51,685 bases of DNA from JAAAOZ01 sp964496595 (GCA_964496595.1 CAZCAI010000010.1:1-51685), one strand, 5' to 3'. Shown: positions 9,020 to 18,248, numbered from the stretch's first letter. The notes: generated by a model not told the origin, from the sequence alone. Translations and numbers: made by a program.

Positions 9020-9976
9020 ATGCGCATTTTAATCACCGGGGCTACTGGATTTGTCGGCGCCTATTTCCGCCGCCATCTCCTGGCCCACACCGATTGGACC
9101 ATCGTGGGGACGTCGTACCCCGATTCCGCGCCGGCCATCGATCCAGAGCGCGAGCTGATCATTCCTCTGGATCTCCGCGATGAGCAGGCTACCAGCGCCG
9201 TCGTCGAGAGCTACCCGCCCGACTACGTCCTGCACTTAGCCGCCCAATCGCACGTCCCCACCGCTTACGAGGATCCGTGGGGCACGCTAAAGAACAACAT
9301 CCAGGGCCAACTCAATCTATTGGAAAGCTGCCGCGCCCTGGATACCAGCCCGCGCATTTTGGTGATCGGCTCCGGCGAGGAATACGGGCGCGCCGCCGAG
9401 GAAGATCTCCCCCTGATCGAAGAGCACCCGCTCCGACCGGAAAATCCCTACAGCGTCAGCAAGGTCGCGCAGGACGTGATGGGCTACCAGTACTTCATCA
9501 GCTTCGATATGCCCATCATCCGCGTACGCCCGTTCAACCACATCGGGCCGGGGCAGTCGCCGCGCTTTGTGCTGCCGGCCTTCGCCAGCCAGGTCGCCCA
9601 GATCGAGCGGGGCGAGCAGGAGCCGGTGATGTACGTCGGCAACCTCACGCCCGCGCGCGACTTCACCGACGTGCGCGACGTCGTGCGGGGCTACCACGCG
9701 CTGCTGGTCAAGGGCGCGCCCGGCGAGGTTTACAACATCTGCACAGGCGAGGCGCACACCGTCCAGTCGCTGGTCGATCACCTGCTCAAGCTGTCGAGCG
9801 CCGACATCCGCATCGAGATCGATCCGGCGCGCTATCGCCCCGCCGATGTGCCCATCGTCTACGGCAGCCCGGCCAGGCTCACGTTAGACACCGGCTGGAC
9901 GCCGGAGATCCCCTTCACGCAGACGGTCGAGGATGTCCTCGAGGAATGGCGGGGAAGAGTAATGCGTAATGCGTAA
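9020..9976 (+). CDS. rmd: GDP-4-dehydro-6-deoxy-D-mannose reductase (NAD-dependent epimerase family)
   Basis: A 318-residue extended short-chain dehydrogenase. N-terminal Rossmann motif GATGFVGAYF, catalytic pair in YSVSK, and the sugar-nucleotide region VRPFNHIGPGQSPRFVLPAF match Rmd enzymes, which reduce GDP-4-keto-6-deoxymannose to GDP-D-rhamnose. The next gene, gmd, makes that substrate from GDP-mannose, which supports the call over other epimerases. GDP-D-rhamnose is a donor for cell-surface polysaccharides. ATG at 9020 follows AAGGAG with a short spacer. A generic NAD-dependent epimerase is the fallback. Confidence 0.85.
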   Translation: MRILITGATGFVGAYFRRHLLAHTDWTIVGTSYPDSAPAIDPERELIIPLDLRDEQATSAVVESYPPDYVLHLAAQSHVPTAYEDPWGTLKNNIQGQLNLLESCRALDTSPRILVIGSGEEYGRAAEEDLPLIEEHPLRPENPYSVSKVAQDVMGYQYFISFDMPIIRVRPFNHIGPGQSPRFVLPAFASQVAQIERGEQEPVMYVGNLTPARDFTDVRDVVRGYHALLVKGAPGEVYNICTGEAHTVQSLVDHLLKLSSADIRIEIDPARYRPADVPIVYGSPARLTLDTGWTPEIPFTQTVEDVLEEWRGRVMRNA

Positions 9977-10064
9977 TGCGTATTACGTGGTTTTTGCAAG
10001 ACTTGACGGTTCATATTCAAAACACAACTGTACAACTCAAAACGCTTAAGGAGGACGACTAATT

Positions 10065-11042
10065 ATGACCAAACCACGCGCGTTAATCACCGGCATCACC
10101 GGCCAGGATGGCTCGTACCTGGCCGAGTTTTTACTTGAGCAGGGCTACGAGGTCATCGGGATGGTGCGCCGCACCAGCACCGTGAACTTCAACCGCATCC
10201 ATCACATCCAACCCAAAATCACGTTGGCTTCGGGCGATTTGCAGGATCAAGGCTCGATCCTCAATCTCCTGCGCGAATATCATCCCCAGGAGGTCTACAA
10301 TCTGGCCGCGCAATCCTTCGTCCCCACCTCGTGGAAGCAGCCGGTCTTCACCGGCGGCGTGACGGGGCTGGGCGTCACGCGCGTCCTGGAGGCGATCCGC
10401 ACCGTTGATCCTGAAATCCGCTTCTACCAGGCCAGCAGCAGCGAGATGTTCGGTAAAGTGCGCGAGGTGCCCCAGACCGAGGATACGCCCTTCTACCCGC
10501 GCTCGCCCTATGGCGTCGCCAAGGTCTACGGCCACTGGATCACGGTCAATTATCGCGAGTCCTATGATCTCCACGCCAACTCCGGCATTCTCTTCAATCA
10601 CGAAAGCCCGCGCCGGGGTCTGGAATTCGTCACCCGCAAAATCACGTACAACGTCGCCAAGATCAAGCTGGGCCTTTCTGAAAAGGTCGGCCTGGGCAAT
10701 CTAGAGTCCCGGCGAGACTGGGGATTCGCGGGCGATTACGTGCGCGCGATGTGGCTGATGCTCCAACAAGATGAGCCGGGCGATTACGTCGTCGGGACGG
10801 GCAGGACTTACTCCGTCAAGGATTTGTGCGAGGCCGCATTCTCCTACGTGGGGCTGAAGTGGCAGGATCACGTCTACCAGGACCCGCGCTTCATGCGCCC
10901 CGCCGAGGTCGACCTGTTGGTCTCCGATCCCAGCCGCGCGCGCGAAAAGCTCGGATGGGAGCCGAAGGTCAGCTTCGAGGAGCTGATCCAGATGATGGTG
11001 GAGGCGGATATGGCGTTGCTGAAGGAAGAGCATAAGCTGTAG
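10065..11042 (+). CDS. gmd: GDP-mannose 4,6-dehydratase
   Basis: A 325-residue short-chain dehydrogenase with GITGQDGSYLAEFLLEQGYE and VRRTSTVNFNRI near the N-terminus, SSSEMFGKV and the YGVAK catalytic motif, and NHESPRRGLEFVTRKIT, all hallmarks of Gmd. It converts GDP-D-mannose to GDP-4-keto-6-deoxy-D-mannose, the step before the upstream reductase. It starts after a strong AAGGAGGACGACTAATT site. The 88 bases between rmd and gmd hold overlapping low-complexity words (GCGTAATGCGTAATGCG) but no clear terminator, so the pair is probably one transcript. Confidence 0.95.
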   Translation: MTKPRALITGITGQDGSYLAEFLLEQGYEVIGMVRRTSTVNFNRIHHIQPKITLASGDLQDQGSILNLLREYHPQEVYNLAAQSFVPTSWKQPVFTGGVTGLGVTRVLEAIRTVDPEIRFYQASSSEMFGKVREVPQTEDTPFYPRSPYGVAKVYGHWITVNYRESYDLHANSGILFNHESPRRGLEFVTRKITYNVAKIKLGLSEKVGLGNLESRRDWGFAGDYVRAMWLMLQQDEPGDYVVGTGRTYSVKDLCEAAFSYVGLKWQDHVYQDPRFMRPAEVDLLVSDPSRAREKLGWEPKVSFEELIQMMVEADMALLKEEHKL

Positions 11043-11066
11043 GCGCCATCCTAAACTAAAGGGGAT

Positions 11067-11122
11067 GGTGCTCTTGGATTTTGCCGGGCAACCCCTTCAG
11101 TAGACCTAAAAGTAGCCAGGAA
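11067..11122 (+). repeat. Dispersed repeat of about 55 bp, copy A
   Basis: The segment with core TTGGATTTTGCCGGGCAACC and CCTAAAAGTAGCCA recurs in inverted orientation at 30878-30938 with a few differences. Both copies lie between genes. Read on the opposite strand, both keep one frame open (SWLLLG..GLPGKIQ), so it could be a relic of a coding sequence rather than a mobile repeat. Confidence 0.7.
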
Positions 11123-11267
11123 TGCGGATTGACAATCGCGCTAAGGTAGTTCCAGAAATTAAAACCTCCCAAACCTGATGTTTTTCCCTCTGAAAACTCC
11201 CCGTTTTTGGGAGACTTATTTTCTTGGAACGGCCTAATCTTAGCTACATTGTAAATGGAGGTGCATA

Positions 11268-11627
11268 ATGACACAGACAAAGACGCCGGCAAGAGAGGTT
11301 GTGGATGATGCTTTGCTCCGTGAAATGGTAGTGGCGGTGGCGCAGGAAGTGCAGCCGGAAGCGATCATTTTGTTTGGGTCACACGCCACCGGCCAGGCGC
11401 GCCCAGATTCGGACGTGGATTTGTTGATTGTTGAGGCGGCGCCATTTGGCGAACACCGTGACCGGCGCAACGAGATGACCAAGGTGTGGCGGGCGCTGGC
11501 CCGGTTTATGGTGGCGAAGGATATTTTGGTGTATAACCGGGACGAAATCGAACAGTGGCGCGATGCGCGCAATCACGTCATCGCGCGGGCGTTGCGCGAG
11601 GGAAAAGTGCTCTATGGGCAGCTCTGA
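11268..11627 (+). CDS. MNT-type nucleotidyltransferase domain protein, probable antitoxin
   Basis: A 119-residue minimal nucleotidyltransferase. LFGSHATGQARPDSDVDLLI carries the GSx(n)DxD signature of the polymerase-beta-like fold. In MNT-HEPN toxin-antitoxin pairs this protein AMPylates and silences a HEPN RNase encoded next to it. Here the downstream HEPN gene overlaps by 14 bases, as usual, but is internally deleted (see 11614-11785), so the MNT gene looks like an orphan. ATG follows GGAGGTGCATA. All active-site residues appear intact. Similar MNT proteins also act in other contexts, so the antitoxin role is inferred from the neighbour. Confidence 0.85.
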   Translation: MTQTKTPAREVVDDALLREMVVAVAQEVQPEAIILFGSHATGQARPDSDVDLLIVEAAPFGEHRDRRNEMTKVWRALARFMVAKDILVYNRDEIEQWRDARNHVIARALREGKVLYGQL

Positions 11628-11785
11628 GGCCGATCACGAGGAAGCGCGAGTCTTGTTGCTGGCGGCGCGCAAAGATTGGCAAGCATTAGGCGGCATGAGT
11701 AACAGATCCATTAAGGCGGAGGAAAGTTACGCAGCGTGTTGGCGCGCTCTTGCGCCGTGTAGAGGATTTGGTAGACCCACTGTAA
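11614..11785 (+). pseudogene. HEPN-domain toxin remnant with internal deletion and frame change
   Basis: The ATG at 11614 opens MGSSEADHEEARVLLLAARK, followed by DWQALGGM, the typical first helix of HEPN partners of MNT proteins. The match then stops. About 30 bases on, a different frame reads LRRRKVTQRVGALLRRVEDL and ends at a stop at 11783-11785, resembling the last helix of the same family. The middle of the usual protein of roughly 130 residues, including the R-x(4-6)-H RNase motif, is missing. The frame from 11614 runs on to 11838 but codes nonsense after residue 25. I call it a decayed toxin; the joining of the two ends is my inference. Confidence 0.65.
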
Positions 11786-11859
11786 TCATTGCAATAGAGT
11801 TGACCGACAACGAACACCTTGTCACCTGTTCCCCCTAACTAACCACAAGGAGACCTCTT

Positions 11860-13038
11860 ATGAACATTAACCGCGTACTTGTCATCGTCTTAGACGGCGT
11901 GGGCGTGGGCGCGCTACCTGACGCCGATGAATACGGCGACGTGGGCAGTAATTCCGTCGCTAACACCGCGCGCGCCATCGGCGGGCTGGATCTGCCGAAT
12001 ATGCAGGCGTTGGGCCTGGGCAACCTGACCGACATCCAAGGCGTGCCGCCGCGCGAGGACACGTCAGGCGCGTACGGCAAGATGGCCGAAATCTCCAAGG
12101 GTAAGGATTCCGTCACCGGCCACTGGGAACTGATGGGCATCCACTCGTCCACCCCGATGCCCACCTATCCCGACGGCTTCCCGCCCGATCTCATCGCCGA
12201 GTTCGAGGAAAAGACAGGCTACAACGTCATCGGCAACAAAGCCGCGTCGGGTACCGTCATCATCCAGGAGCTGGGAGAAGAGCACCTGGCGGGGCACAAC
12301 CTGATCGTCTACACCTCCGCCGACAGCGTCTTCCAGATCGCAGCGCACGAGGAGCAAGTGCCCATCGAGGAACTCTACGAGATCTGCGAAATTGCGCGCG
12401 ACATGCTGCGCGGCGAGCACGCCGTGGGGCGCGTCATCGCGCGGCCCTTTCGGGGCGAGCCGGGCGATTTCTGGCGCACCGAGCGGCGCCACGACTACCC
12501 CCTGCTCCCGCCGCGCCCCACCATGATGCAAAAGCTGGTCGCCGCCGGACACGATGTGGCCGCCGTCGGCAAGATCGACGATCTCTTCGGCAACACGGGG
12601 ATCTCGCTCAACAAGCACCGCACGAACAACCAGGACAGCATCGCCGCCACGCTGGAGTTCCTCCAGGAGGAATTCAAGGGGCTGCTCTTTACAAACCTGA
12701 TCGAATACGACATGATCTACGGCCACCGCAACGATCCGGAGGGCTACGCGGGCGCACTGGCCGCCTTCGATGAGCGGCTGCCCGACATCCGCGCGCAGAT
12801 GCGCCCCACTGACGTGGCGATGATCGTGGCTGACCACGGCGTCGATCCCACCACGGAGAGCACGGATCATTCGCGAGAGTACGTCCCGCTGCTGGTCTTC
12901 GGCGTGCAGGTCAAGCCCGGCGTCAATTTGGGCACACGGGAGACCTTCGCCGATGTCGCCGCCACCATCGCCGCCATCTTCGAGCTGGAACCGCCGGAAA
13001 TTGGCGCGAGTTTCCTCAGCGAGATCAGGCGTGTGTAA
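11860..13038 (+). CDS. deoB: Phosphopentomutase
   Basis: A 392-residue alkaline-phosphatase-superfamily metalloenzyme interconverting ribose-1-phosphate or deoxyribose-1-phosphate with the 5-phosphates in nucleoside salvage. LDGVGVGALPDA at the N-terminus gives the first metal-binding Asp, Thr86 in DSVTGHWE is the phosphorylated nucleophile, and ADHGVDPTTESTDHSREYVP carries the remaining Mn ligands. Length is normal for DeoB. The start is preceded by CACAAGGAGACCTCTT. It is followed, after 128 bases without a clear terminator, by a phosphohexomutase. Confidence 0.97.
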   Translation: MNINRVLVIVLDGVGVGALPDADEYGDVGSNSVANTARAIGGLDLPNMQALGLGNLTDIQGVPPREDTSGAYGKMAEISKGKDSVTGHWELMGIHSSTPMPTYPDGFPPDLIAEFEEKTGYNVIGNKAASGTVIIQELGEEHLAGHNLIVYTSADSVFQIAAHEEQVPIEELYEICEIARDMLRGEHAVGRVIARPFRGEPGDFWRTERRHDYPLLPPRPTMMQKLVAAGHDVAAVGKIDDLFGNTGISLNKHRTNNQDSIAATLEFLQEEFKGLLFTNLIEYDMIYGHRNDPEGYAGALAAFDERLPDIRAQMRPTDVAMIVADHGVDPTTESTDHSREYVPLLVFGVQVKPGVNLGTRETFADVAATIAAIFELEPPEIGASFLSEIRRV

Positions 13039-13166
13039 CCACACGTGCGGGTAATCACCACACAATCACATTCTCACACTTTTGACGTTTGACGTTCGAC
13101 TTTAGCAACGTTCAACGTGCAACCTGTAACTTTCAACTGTTTCACACTGTTTCCCAAGGAGGAACC

Positions 13167-14594
13167 ATGAGCGATATCAAATTTGGAACGGACGGCTGGC
13201 GGGCGCGCATCGCGGAGGATTACACCTTCGATAACGTGCGTCGCGTCGCGCAGGGATTTGCGGAATATCTGAGACGTCACGAACTGGCGAGTCAGGGCGT
13301 CGTCATAGGCTACGATCAGCGCTTCAGTAGCGATCTCTTCGCCGAGGCGGCCGCCGAGGTGATGGCCGGCAACGGCATCGTCGTCTGGCTCACGAAGGGC
13401 AACGCCCCCACGCCGGTGATCAGCTACAGCGTGGTGGAGCGCGGGGCCGGCGGCGCGATCAACATCACCGCCAGCCACAACCCCCCACCCGATAACGGCT
13501 TCAAAGTTCGAGACCCACAAGGCGGCGCCATCGCGCCGGACGGCCTGCGAGAAATCGAATCGTACATCCCCTACACGATGGAAGCGGTGCATCGCATGCC
13601 CCTCGCTGAAGCGGAGGAAACATCGCTGGTGCGCCGCTGGGATCCCAAACCGGCCTACGTGGAGCACATCAGCGAGCTGGTGGATTTGGACGCCCTCCGC
13701 AACGCCGGCTTGAAAATCCTGGCGGAGCCGATGTGGGGCAACGCCGCCGGCTGGTACGCTGATCTGCTGAGCGGCGGGAACAACATCATCGAGGAAATCC
13801 ACGGCGGGCGCAATCCCCTCTTCCCCGATATGGAGCGCCCGGAGCCGATCCGCCCCAACATCGATGCGGCGCTGGAGCGCACCGTCGAGATCGGCGCGGA
13901 CGTGCTGCTGATCAACGACGGCGACGCCGACCGGATGGGCATCGGCGACGAGAACGGAGAATTCATCGACCAGTTGCGCGTCTACGCGCTGCTGGCCTAC
14001 TATCTGCTGGAGGTTCGCGGCGAGCGCGGCCCAATCATCAAGACGATCTCGACGACCTCAATGCTCAACAAGCTGGGCAAGATGTACGATGTGCCGGTCC
14101 ACGAGACCGGCGTGGGGTTCAAATATATCGCGCCCAAATTCTTGGAGACCGACGCGCTCATCGGCGGCGAGGAGAGCGGCGGCTACGCCTTCCGGGGCAA
14201 CGTGCCGGAACGCGATGGCATCTTGGGCAATCTCTATTTCTTAGATTTGATGGTCAAGACGGGCAAGACGCCCTCGGAGCTGGTCGAGATCCTCTTCGAC
14301 AAGCTGGGGCAGGCCTACTACTACGACCGCATCGACACCCGCTTCCCCGACGCCAAGCGCCCAGAGGCCCGCGAGCGCCTGGACAACGCCGAGCCGGAGA
14401 CCTTGGCGGGCGTCCCCGTCGAGGAGATCATCACCGTCGATGGCTACAAATACGATCTCGGCGACAAGGGCTTCCTGCTCATCCGCTTCTCCGGCACCGA
14501 GCCGATCATCCGCGTCTACTGCGAGGTGACGGATGAGTCGTTAGTCGAGCCGATGTTGGACGCCGGACTGGAATTAGCTGGATTAAAGGAGTAG
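13167..14594 (+). CDS. Phosphoglucomutase/phosphomannomutase family protein
   Basis: A 475-residue alpha-D-phosphohexomutase with all four domain signatures: ITASHNP with the phosphoserine at Ser103, the Mg loop NDGDADRMG, sugar loop GGEESGGYAF, and phosphate loop RFSGTEPIIRVY. It moves phosphate between C1 and C6 of glucose or mannose (or glucosamine), feeding sugar-nucleotide synthesis such as GDP-mannose for the gmd-rmd step nearby. Start chosen at ATG 13167 behind AAGGAGGAACC; upstream in-frame codons come from the low-complexity TTTGACGTTTGACGTTCGAC spacer. Substrate specificity among hexoses is not resolved. Confidence 0.92.
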   Translation: MSDIKFGTDGWRARIAEDYTFDNVRRVAQGFAEYLRRHELASQGVVIGYDQRFSSDLFAEAAAEVMAGNGIVVWLTKGNAPTPVISYSVVERGAGGAINITASHNPPPDNGFKVRDPQGGAIAPDGLREIESYIPYTMEAVHRMPLAEAEETSLVRRWDPKPAYVEHISELVDLDALRNAGLKILAEPMWGNAAGWYADLLSGGNNIIEEIHGGRNPLFPDMERPEPIRPNIDAALERTVEIGADVLLINDGDADRMGIGDENGEFIDQLRVYALLAYYLLEVRGERGPIIKTISTTSMLNKLGKMYDVPVHETGVGFKYIAPKFLETDALIGGEESGGYAFRGNVPERDGILGNLYFLDLMVKTGKTPSELVEILFDKLGQAYYYDRIDTRFPDAKRPEARERLDNAEPETLAGVPVEEIITVDGYKYDLGDKGFLLIRFSGTEPIIRVYCEVTDESLVEPMLDAGLELAGLKE

Positions 14595-14649
14595 GAGTGA
14601 CTGCATAGAAGAATTTCTCTGCATATTTCTCTACACAAGGAGGGTAAAA

Positions 14650-15243
14650 ATGGTTCCCACAGTGCAACCGCCCATCCATACTGAGAAAACGATGACTGCG
14701 GAAGAGTTGCTGTCTTTCCAGGAGGATGCCGAAAAGCAACGAGAGGACAGCAAACGCTATGAACTGACGGGAGGTGAATTGATTATGATGAGTCCTGCCG
14801 GTACGCGACATGGAAGAATAGCTATGCGACTAGGGTCAATCATCGAAAGGCACGTCCGCCAACATGACGCCGGCGCCGTCTATGCCGCCGAGACAGGTTT
14901 TCAGATCGCTCACAATCCCGATACCGTGCGCGCGCCCGATGTGGCCTTCGTCGCCCGCGAGCGCATCCCTCCCGAAGGCGAACCGGATGGCTATTGGGCC
15001 ATCGCGCCCGACTTGGTGGTGGAAGTGATTTCACCTCACGACTCTGCCGCCTACATCCAAGAAAAAGTGATCGAGTGGCTGGAGGCTGGCGTGCGCAGTG
15101 TGTGGGTCGTCTATCCCGATGCCCGTAGCGTCGTCGTCCACGAGCCTTCTGGCCATGCCGCCACGTTGCGGGAGGACGACATATTGGACGGCGGGGATGT
15201 CCTTCCCGGTTTCAGTTGTAAGGTGCAGGAAATCTTTGTATGA
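14650..15243 (+). CDS. Uma2 family endonuclease-like protein (DUF820)
   Basis: A 197-residue protein of the PD-(D/E)XK Uma2 family, often found in many copies in Chloroflexota and Cyanobacteria. Core residues are visible: Asp in RAPDVAFVA, the Glu pair in LVVEVISPHD and Lys in IQEKVIEWLEAGVRSVWVVYP. No biological role is firmly known for the family; nuclease activity is inferred from the fold. The start follows AAGGAGGGTAAAA. A strong terminator ends the transcript 52 bases after the stop. Nothing in the neighbourhood ties it to a pathway. Confidence 0.88.
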   Translation: MVPTVQPPIHTEKTMTAEELLSFQEDAEKQREDSKRYELTGGELIMMSPAGTRHGRIAMRLGSIIERHVRQHDAGAVYAAETGFQIAHNPDTVRAPDVAFVARERIPPEGEPDGYWAIAPDLVVEVISPHDSAAYIQEKVIEWLEAGVRSVWVVYPDARSVVVHEPSGHAATLREDDILDGGDVLPGFSCKVQEIFV

Positions 15244-15294
15244 GACCCCTCCAATCAAAGTCATCAGCCTGAATTAAATTTCCCCCGCATCTCC

Positions 15295-15329
15295 ACGGGC
15301 GGCCCCCTCACGGGGGCCGCCCGTTTTTC
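15295..15329 (+). terminator. Strong rho-independent terminator after Uma2 gene
   Basis: A perfect 13-bp GC stem (ACGGGCGGCCCCC with its complement), 4-base loop TCAC, then TTTTTCTTTC. Confidence 0.92.
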
Positions 15330-15499
15330 TTTCACTTTTCTGCTTCGTATTCCCCTTTTGCGCACAACCTGCGCATTTTTGTGTAACTTCCTCCCATCTC
15401 GCTCTGTTTTTTCGCTTTAACTGTTTCGTAACTTCCCCGAAACCCCCAATCAAGCCCTCCTATGATATGCTTAGAGTCAGACAGGGAGGAAAGGAAGTT

Positions 15500-16453
15500 A
15501 TGCACTGGATTCTAACGGTATCAGATACATTTTCACTCACGCAGGTCATTCGCCGCTCCCAGTGGTTCCTGCACCCACCGTTTCGGGTGCGAGAAGTGCA
15601 ACGGCAACTTTATCGCGTGGAGCGCCTGACCTCGGGACACACGGTGGCTATCATCATCTCCCAGGTGCCGGCCGGCTTGATCCTCCACACGGGGGAGCGG
15701 CTCACCAGCAAGGAGACCGAGGAGATCAGCCATCGGACCTGGCGGATGTTGCGACTAGGTGAGAACCTGCGCGGTTTCTTGGAGATCGCCAAGCACACGC
15801 CAGGGCTGGATTCCGCGATTCGTCAAGGCGTGCGATTCCTGCGCGGGACAACGCTCTTCGAGGATATCATCAAAGCCGTGATCCTCACACAACTGCCCCC
15901 GGCGCGCCATCACTCCTACATCACTTGGATCGTCGAGACCTTCGGATCGCCCCTGCCCACCAATCCCACACATCATGCCTTTCCCACACCACACCAGCTC
16001 ATCCAGAAGGAAAAGCTGCTCGTCGCTCACAACGGCGGAGATCTCGGCGAAAAGATCGCGAAAATTGCGCATATCTTCCACACCGATGGCGACGATCTCC
16101 AAACTCTGGTGAGCGCCAATCTCCCGCAGGAGACGCTCATCGCGAACCTCCAAGAGCACCTCCCAATCACCCAAGAGACACTTAGTTTAGTTATGCTCAG
16201 CCTGGGACGCTACGACTATATTCCCACAGATGAACAAGCGCGATATCGCGTCAGCCGCTACTGGCATCAGGGCAACGACATCGACCCGGAAACGGTGAAG
16301 GCGGCGTTCGCGCCCTGGCAACCGTGGGGTGGATTGGCCTACTGGCTGTGGGATTGGTCAGACGCAATGTCCTCACCGTTTGTTTCCGGGGAAGGAGAAC
16401 TTATTCATGGAGAACCTCAGAGAGAACCTCAAAATCGACGCCACGCGACCTAA
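15500..16453 (+). CDS. Divergent HhH-GPD DNA glycosylase (AlkA/OGG-like)
   Basis: A 317-residue protein whose middle (HTPGLDSAIRQGVRFLRGTT, then LFEDIIKAVILTQ) matches the HhH-GPD base-excision glycosylase fold, after an N-terminal AlkA-like domain. Such enzymes flip and cut out alkylated or oxidised bases. The hairpin segment that normally reads LPGIGPxTA is LPITQETLSL here, without its glycines, but the acidic segment LGRYDYIPTDEQ where the catalytic Asp lies is kept. Start is ATG 15500 behind AGGGAGGAAAGGAAGTT. The 3' end overlaps the following kinase by 47 bases, suggesting translational coupling. Binding mode and activity are uncertain. Confidence 0.72.
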   Translation: MHWILTVSDTFSLTQVIRRSQWFLHPPFRVREVQRQLYRVERLTSGHTVAIIISQVPAGLILHTGERLTSKETEEISHRTWRMLRLGENLRGFLEIAKHTPGLDSAIRQGVRFLRGTTLFEDIIKAVILTQLPPARHHSYITWIVETFGSPLPTNPTHHAFPTPHQLIQKEKLLVAHNGGDLGEKIAKIAHIFHTDGDDLQTLVSANLPQETLIANLQEHLPITQETLSLVMLSLGRYDYIPTDEQARYRVSRYWHQGNDIDPETVKAAFAPWQPWGGLAYWLWDWSDAMSSPFVSGEGELIHGEPQREPQNRRHAT

Positions 16454-18248
16454 AGAAATGCTCGCTCAACTCAAAGCCCAAATACATCAACAGCGCAAGT
16501 CCTTGAACGGCAGCGCCTCGCCGGAGTTGACCTCACATCTCAAACAGTGGGAGACTATGGTTCGCCAGCTCCAAACGGAGATGTTGTTGGAAAAAAGCGC
16601 CCAGTTGAGCCTGTTGTACGAGGTTTCCCAGTCGATTAACGAATCGCTGGATTGGCGCCGGACCATTCAGGCCGTGATGAATGCCGTCATCCGCATCACC
16701 GAGGCCGAGCGGGGGATGCTCCTGCTCATTAATGACAAGGATGATGCGGATGATCTCCAGATCGAAATGGAGAGCACGGCCAGCGGGGATCCATTTTCCG
16801 ATGAAGATAAACAGTTCAGTTATAGCATTGTGAAACAGGCGCTGGAACGCAGCGAGCCAATTATCACAACGAACGCGCAGGTCGATCCGCGCTTCGAGCA
16901 CAGCCAAAGCATCATCGCCTACGGATTGCGCTCTGTGCTCTGCGCGCCGCTGATCTACGAAGGCGAGCCGCAGGGCGTCGTTTACCTGGATAATCGCGCC
17001 AAAGCGGGCATTTTCAGCGAGGAGGATCGCGCGATGTTGGGCGCGTTCGCCAAACAGGCCGCATCGGCGCTGAACAAGGCGCGCCAACACAAAGAGACCA
17101 ATCAGGCGCTCTCCCAGAAGATCCGCGAGTTGACGATTTTGCAAGAGATGGCGCGCGATCTCAACACCAGCCTGGAATTCAACCGGGTGATGGAGGGCAG
17201 CATCACGTGGGCCATCGCGGCGGCCAACGCCAAAGGCGGCGCCATCGGCACGCTGGCGGAAGAGGGCATTCGCTGGGCAGCGAAAGAGGGCAGCGTCCAC
17301 CCGGAACCTGATATCCAGGCCATTACTCGAAGCGTCTACACACGCCAACCCATCTTAGAAGAAAACCGATTCGTGTTGCCACTCCTGCGCGAGAATCGAC
17401 CGGTAGGCGTGCTCTACTTAGTGACCGAAGGCCGCACGTTTAATATGGAGAAGACCGAATTTGTCCTTCGGGTGGCGGATAACATCGCGATTGCCGTGGA
17501 GAATGCGCGCTTATACGCAGCGCTGAGTCAAGCCAACCGCGCAAAGTCGGAGTTTGTCTCGCTAGTCTCGCACGAGTTGCGCACGCCGATGACCTCGATT
17601 TTAGGCTACGCCGACATCCTCGACTCCGACATCGTAGGGGAGTTGCAACCTGAACAACGTGAGTTTGTCACCGCCATCCAACGCAATGTCAGCCGGATGA
17701 AAATTCTGGTGAGCGATCTGATGGACGTCTCGCGCATCGAAACCGGGCGCCTCCAAATCAACCCCCGCCCCATCCGGTTTGCGGATGCCTTAGACGATGC
17801 CGTGGAAATGATCGGCGAGTTAATCGAAGAGAAGCAACAGATCCTGACCATTGATGTTTGGGATCGATTGCCGCCGGCCTATGCTGATCCCGATCGCCTG
17901 CGGCAGGTGCTGACCAACTTGTTAAGCAATGCAATGAAATACACGCCGGATCAAGGCACAATTGCCATCCGCGTGTGGCTGCCGGCCGAGGAGCCAGGCT
18001 TCATCCGCTGCGCCATCATCGACAGCGGCATCGGCATCAGCCCCAAGGATCAGGCGCGCCTTTTCACCAAATTCTATCGCGCCGACGATCCCAACGTCCG
18101 CGAGCAGCCCGGCACCGGCCTGGGCTTAGCCATCACCAAGAATTTGGTCGAGATGCACGGCGGGCGAATTTGGATTAAAAGCGAACCAGGTGAGGGAAGT
18201 ACTTTTTTCTTCACCATTCCGATTGCGGTCCCCGGAGCGGGGATCTGA
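16407..18248 (+). CDS. Soluble sensor histidine kinase with two GAF domains
   Basis: A 613-residue kinase without membrane segments. N-terminal coiled coil (about 1-60), GAF domain 1 (about 75-225, from LLYEVSQSINESL), GAF domain 2 (about 235-370, from LTILQEMARDLNTSLE), HisKA dimerisation helix with phospho-acceptor His389 in LVSHELRTPM, and an HATPase_c domain with N-box RQVLTNLLSNAMKYTP, DSGIGIS and GTGLGLAI. It should autophosphorylate in response to a cytosolic ligand sensed by the GAF domains. No response regulator is adjacent. Start ATG 16407 follows GAAGGAGAACTTATTC and lies within the end of the glycosylase gene. A terminator follows. Confidence 0.93.
   Translation: MENLRENLKIDATRPKEMLAQLKAQIHQQRKSLNGSASPELTSHLKQWETMVRQLQTEMLLEKSAQLSLLYEVSQSINESLDWRRTIQAVMNAVIRITEAERGMLLLINDKDDADDLQIEMESTASGDPFSDEDKQFSYSIVKQALERSEPIITTNAQVDPRFEHSQSIIAYGLRSVLCAPLIYEGEPQGVVYLDNRAKAGIFSEEDRAMLGAFAKQAASALNKARQHKETNQALSQKIRELTILQEMARDLNTSLEFNRVMEGSITWAIAAANAKGGAIGTLAEEGIRWAAKEGSVHPEPDIQAITRSVYTRQPILEENRFVLPLLRENRPVGVLYLVTEGRTFNMEKTEFVLRVADNIAIAVENARLYAALSQANRAKSEFVSLVSHELRTPMTSILGYADILDSDIVGELQPEQREFVTAIQRNVSRMKILVSDLMDVSRIETGRLQINPRPIRFADALDDAVEMIGELIEEKQQILTIDVWDRLPPAYADPDRLRQVLTNLLSNAMKYTPDQGTIAIRVWLPAEEPGFIRCAIIDSGIGISPKDQARLFTKFYRADDPNVREQPGTGLGLAITKNLVEMHGGRIWIKSEPGEGSTFFFTIPIAVPGAGI

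Noticed and set aside
11786..11838. Continuation of the HEPN frame to 11838 as a real 75-residue protein
   Set aside because: No similarity after residue 25; the family tail appears in another frame, so this is read-through of a broken gene.
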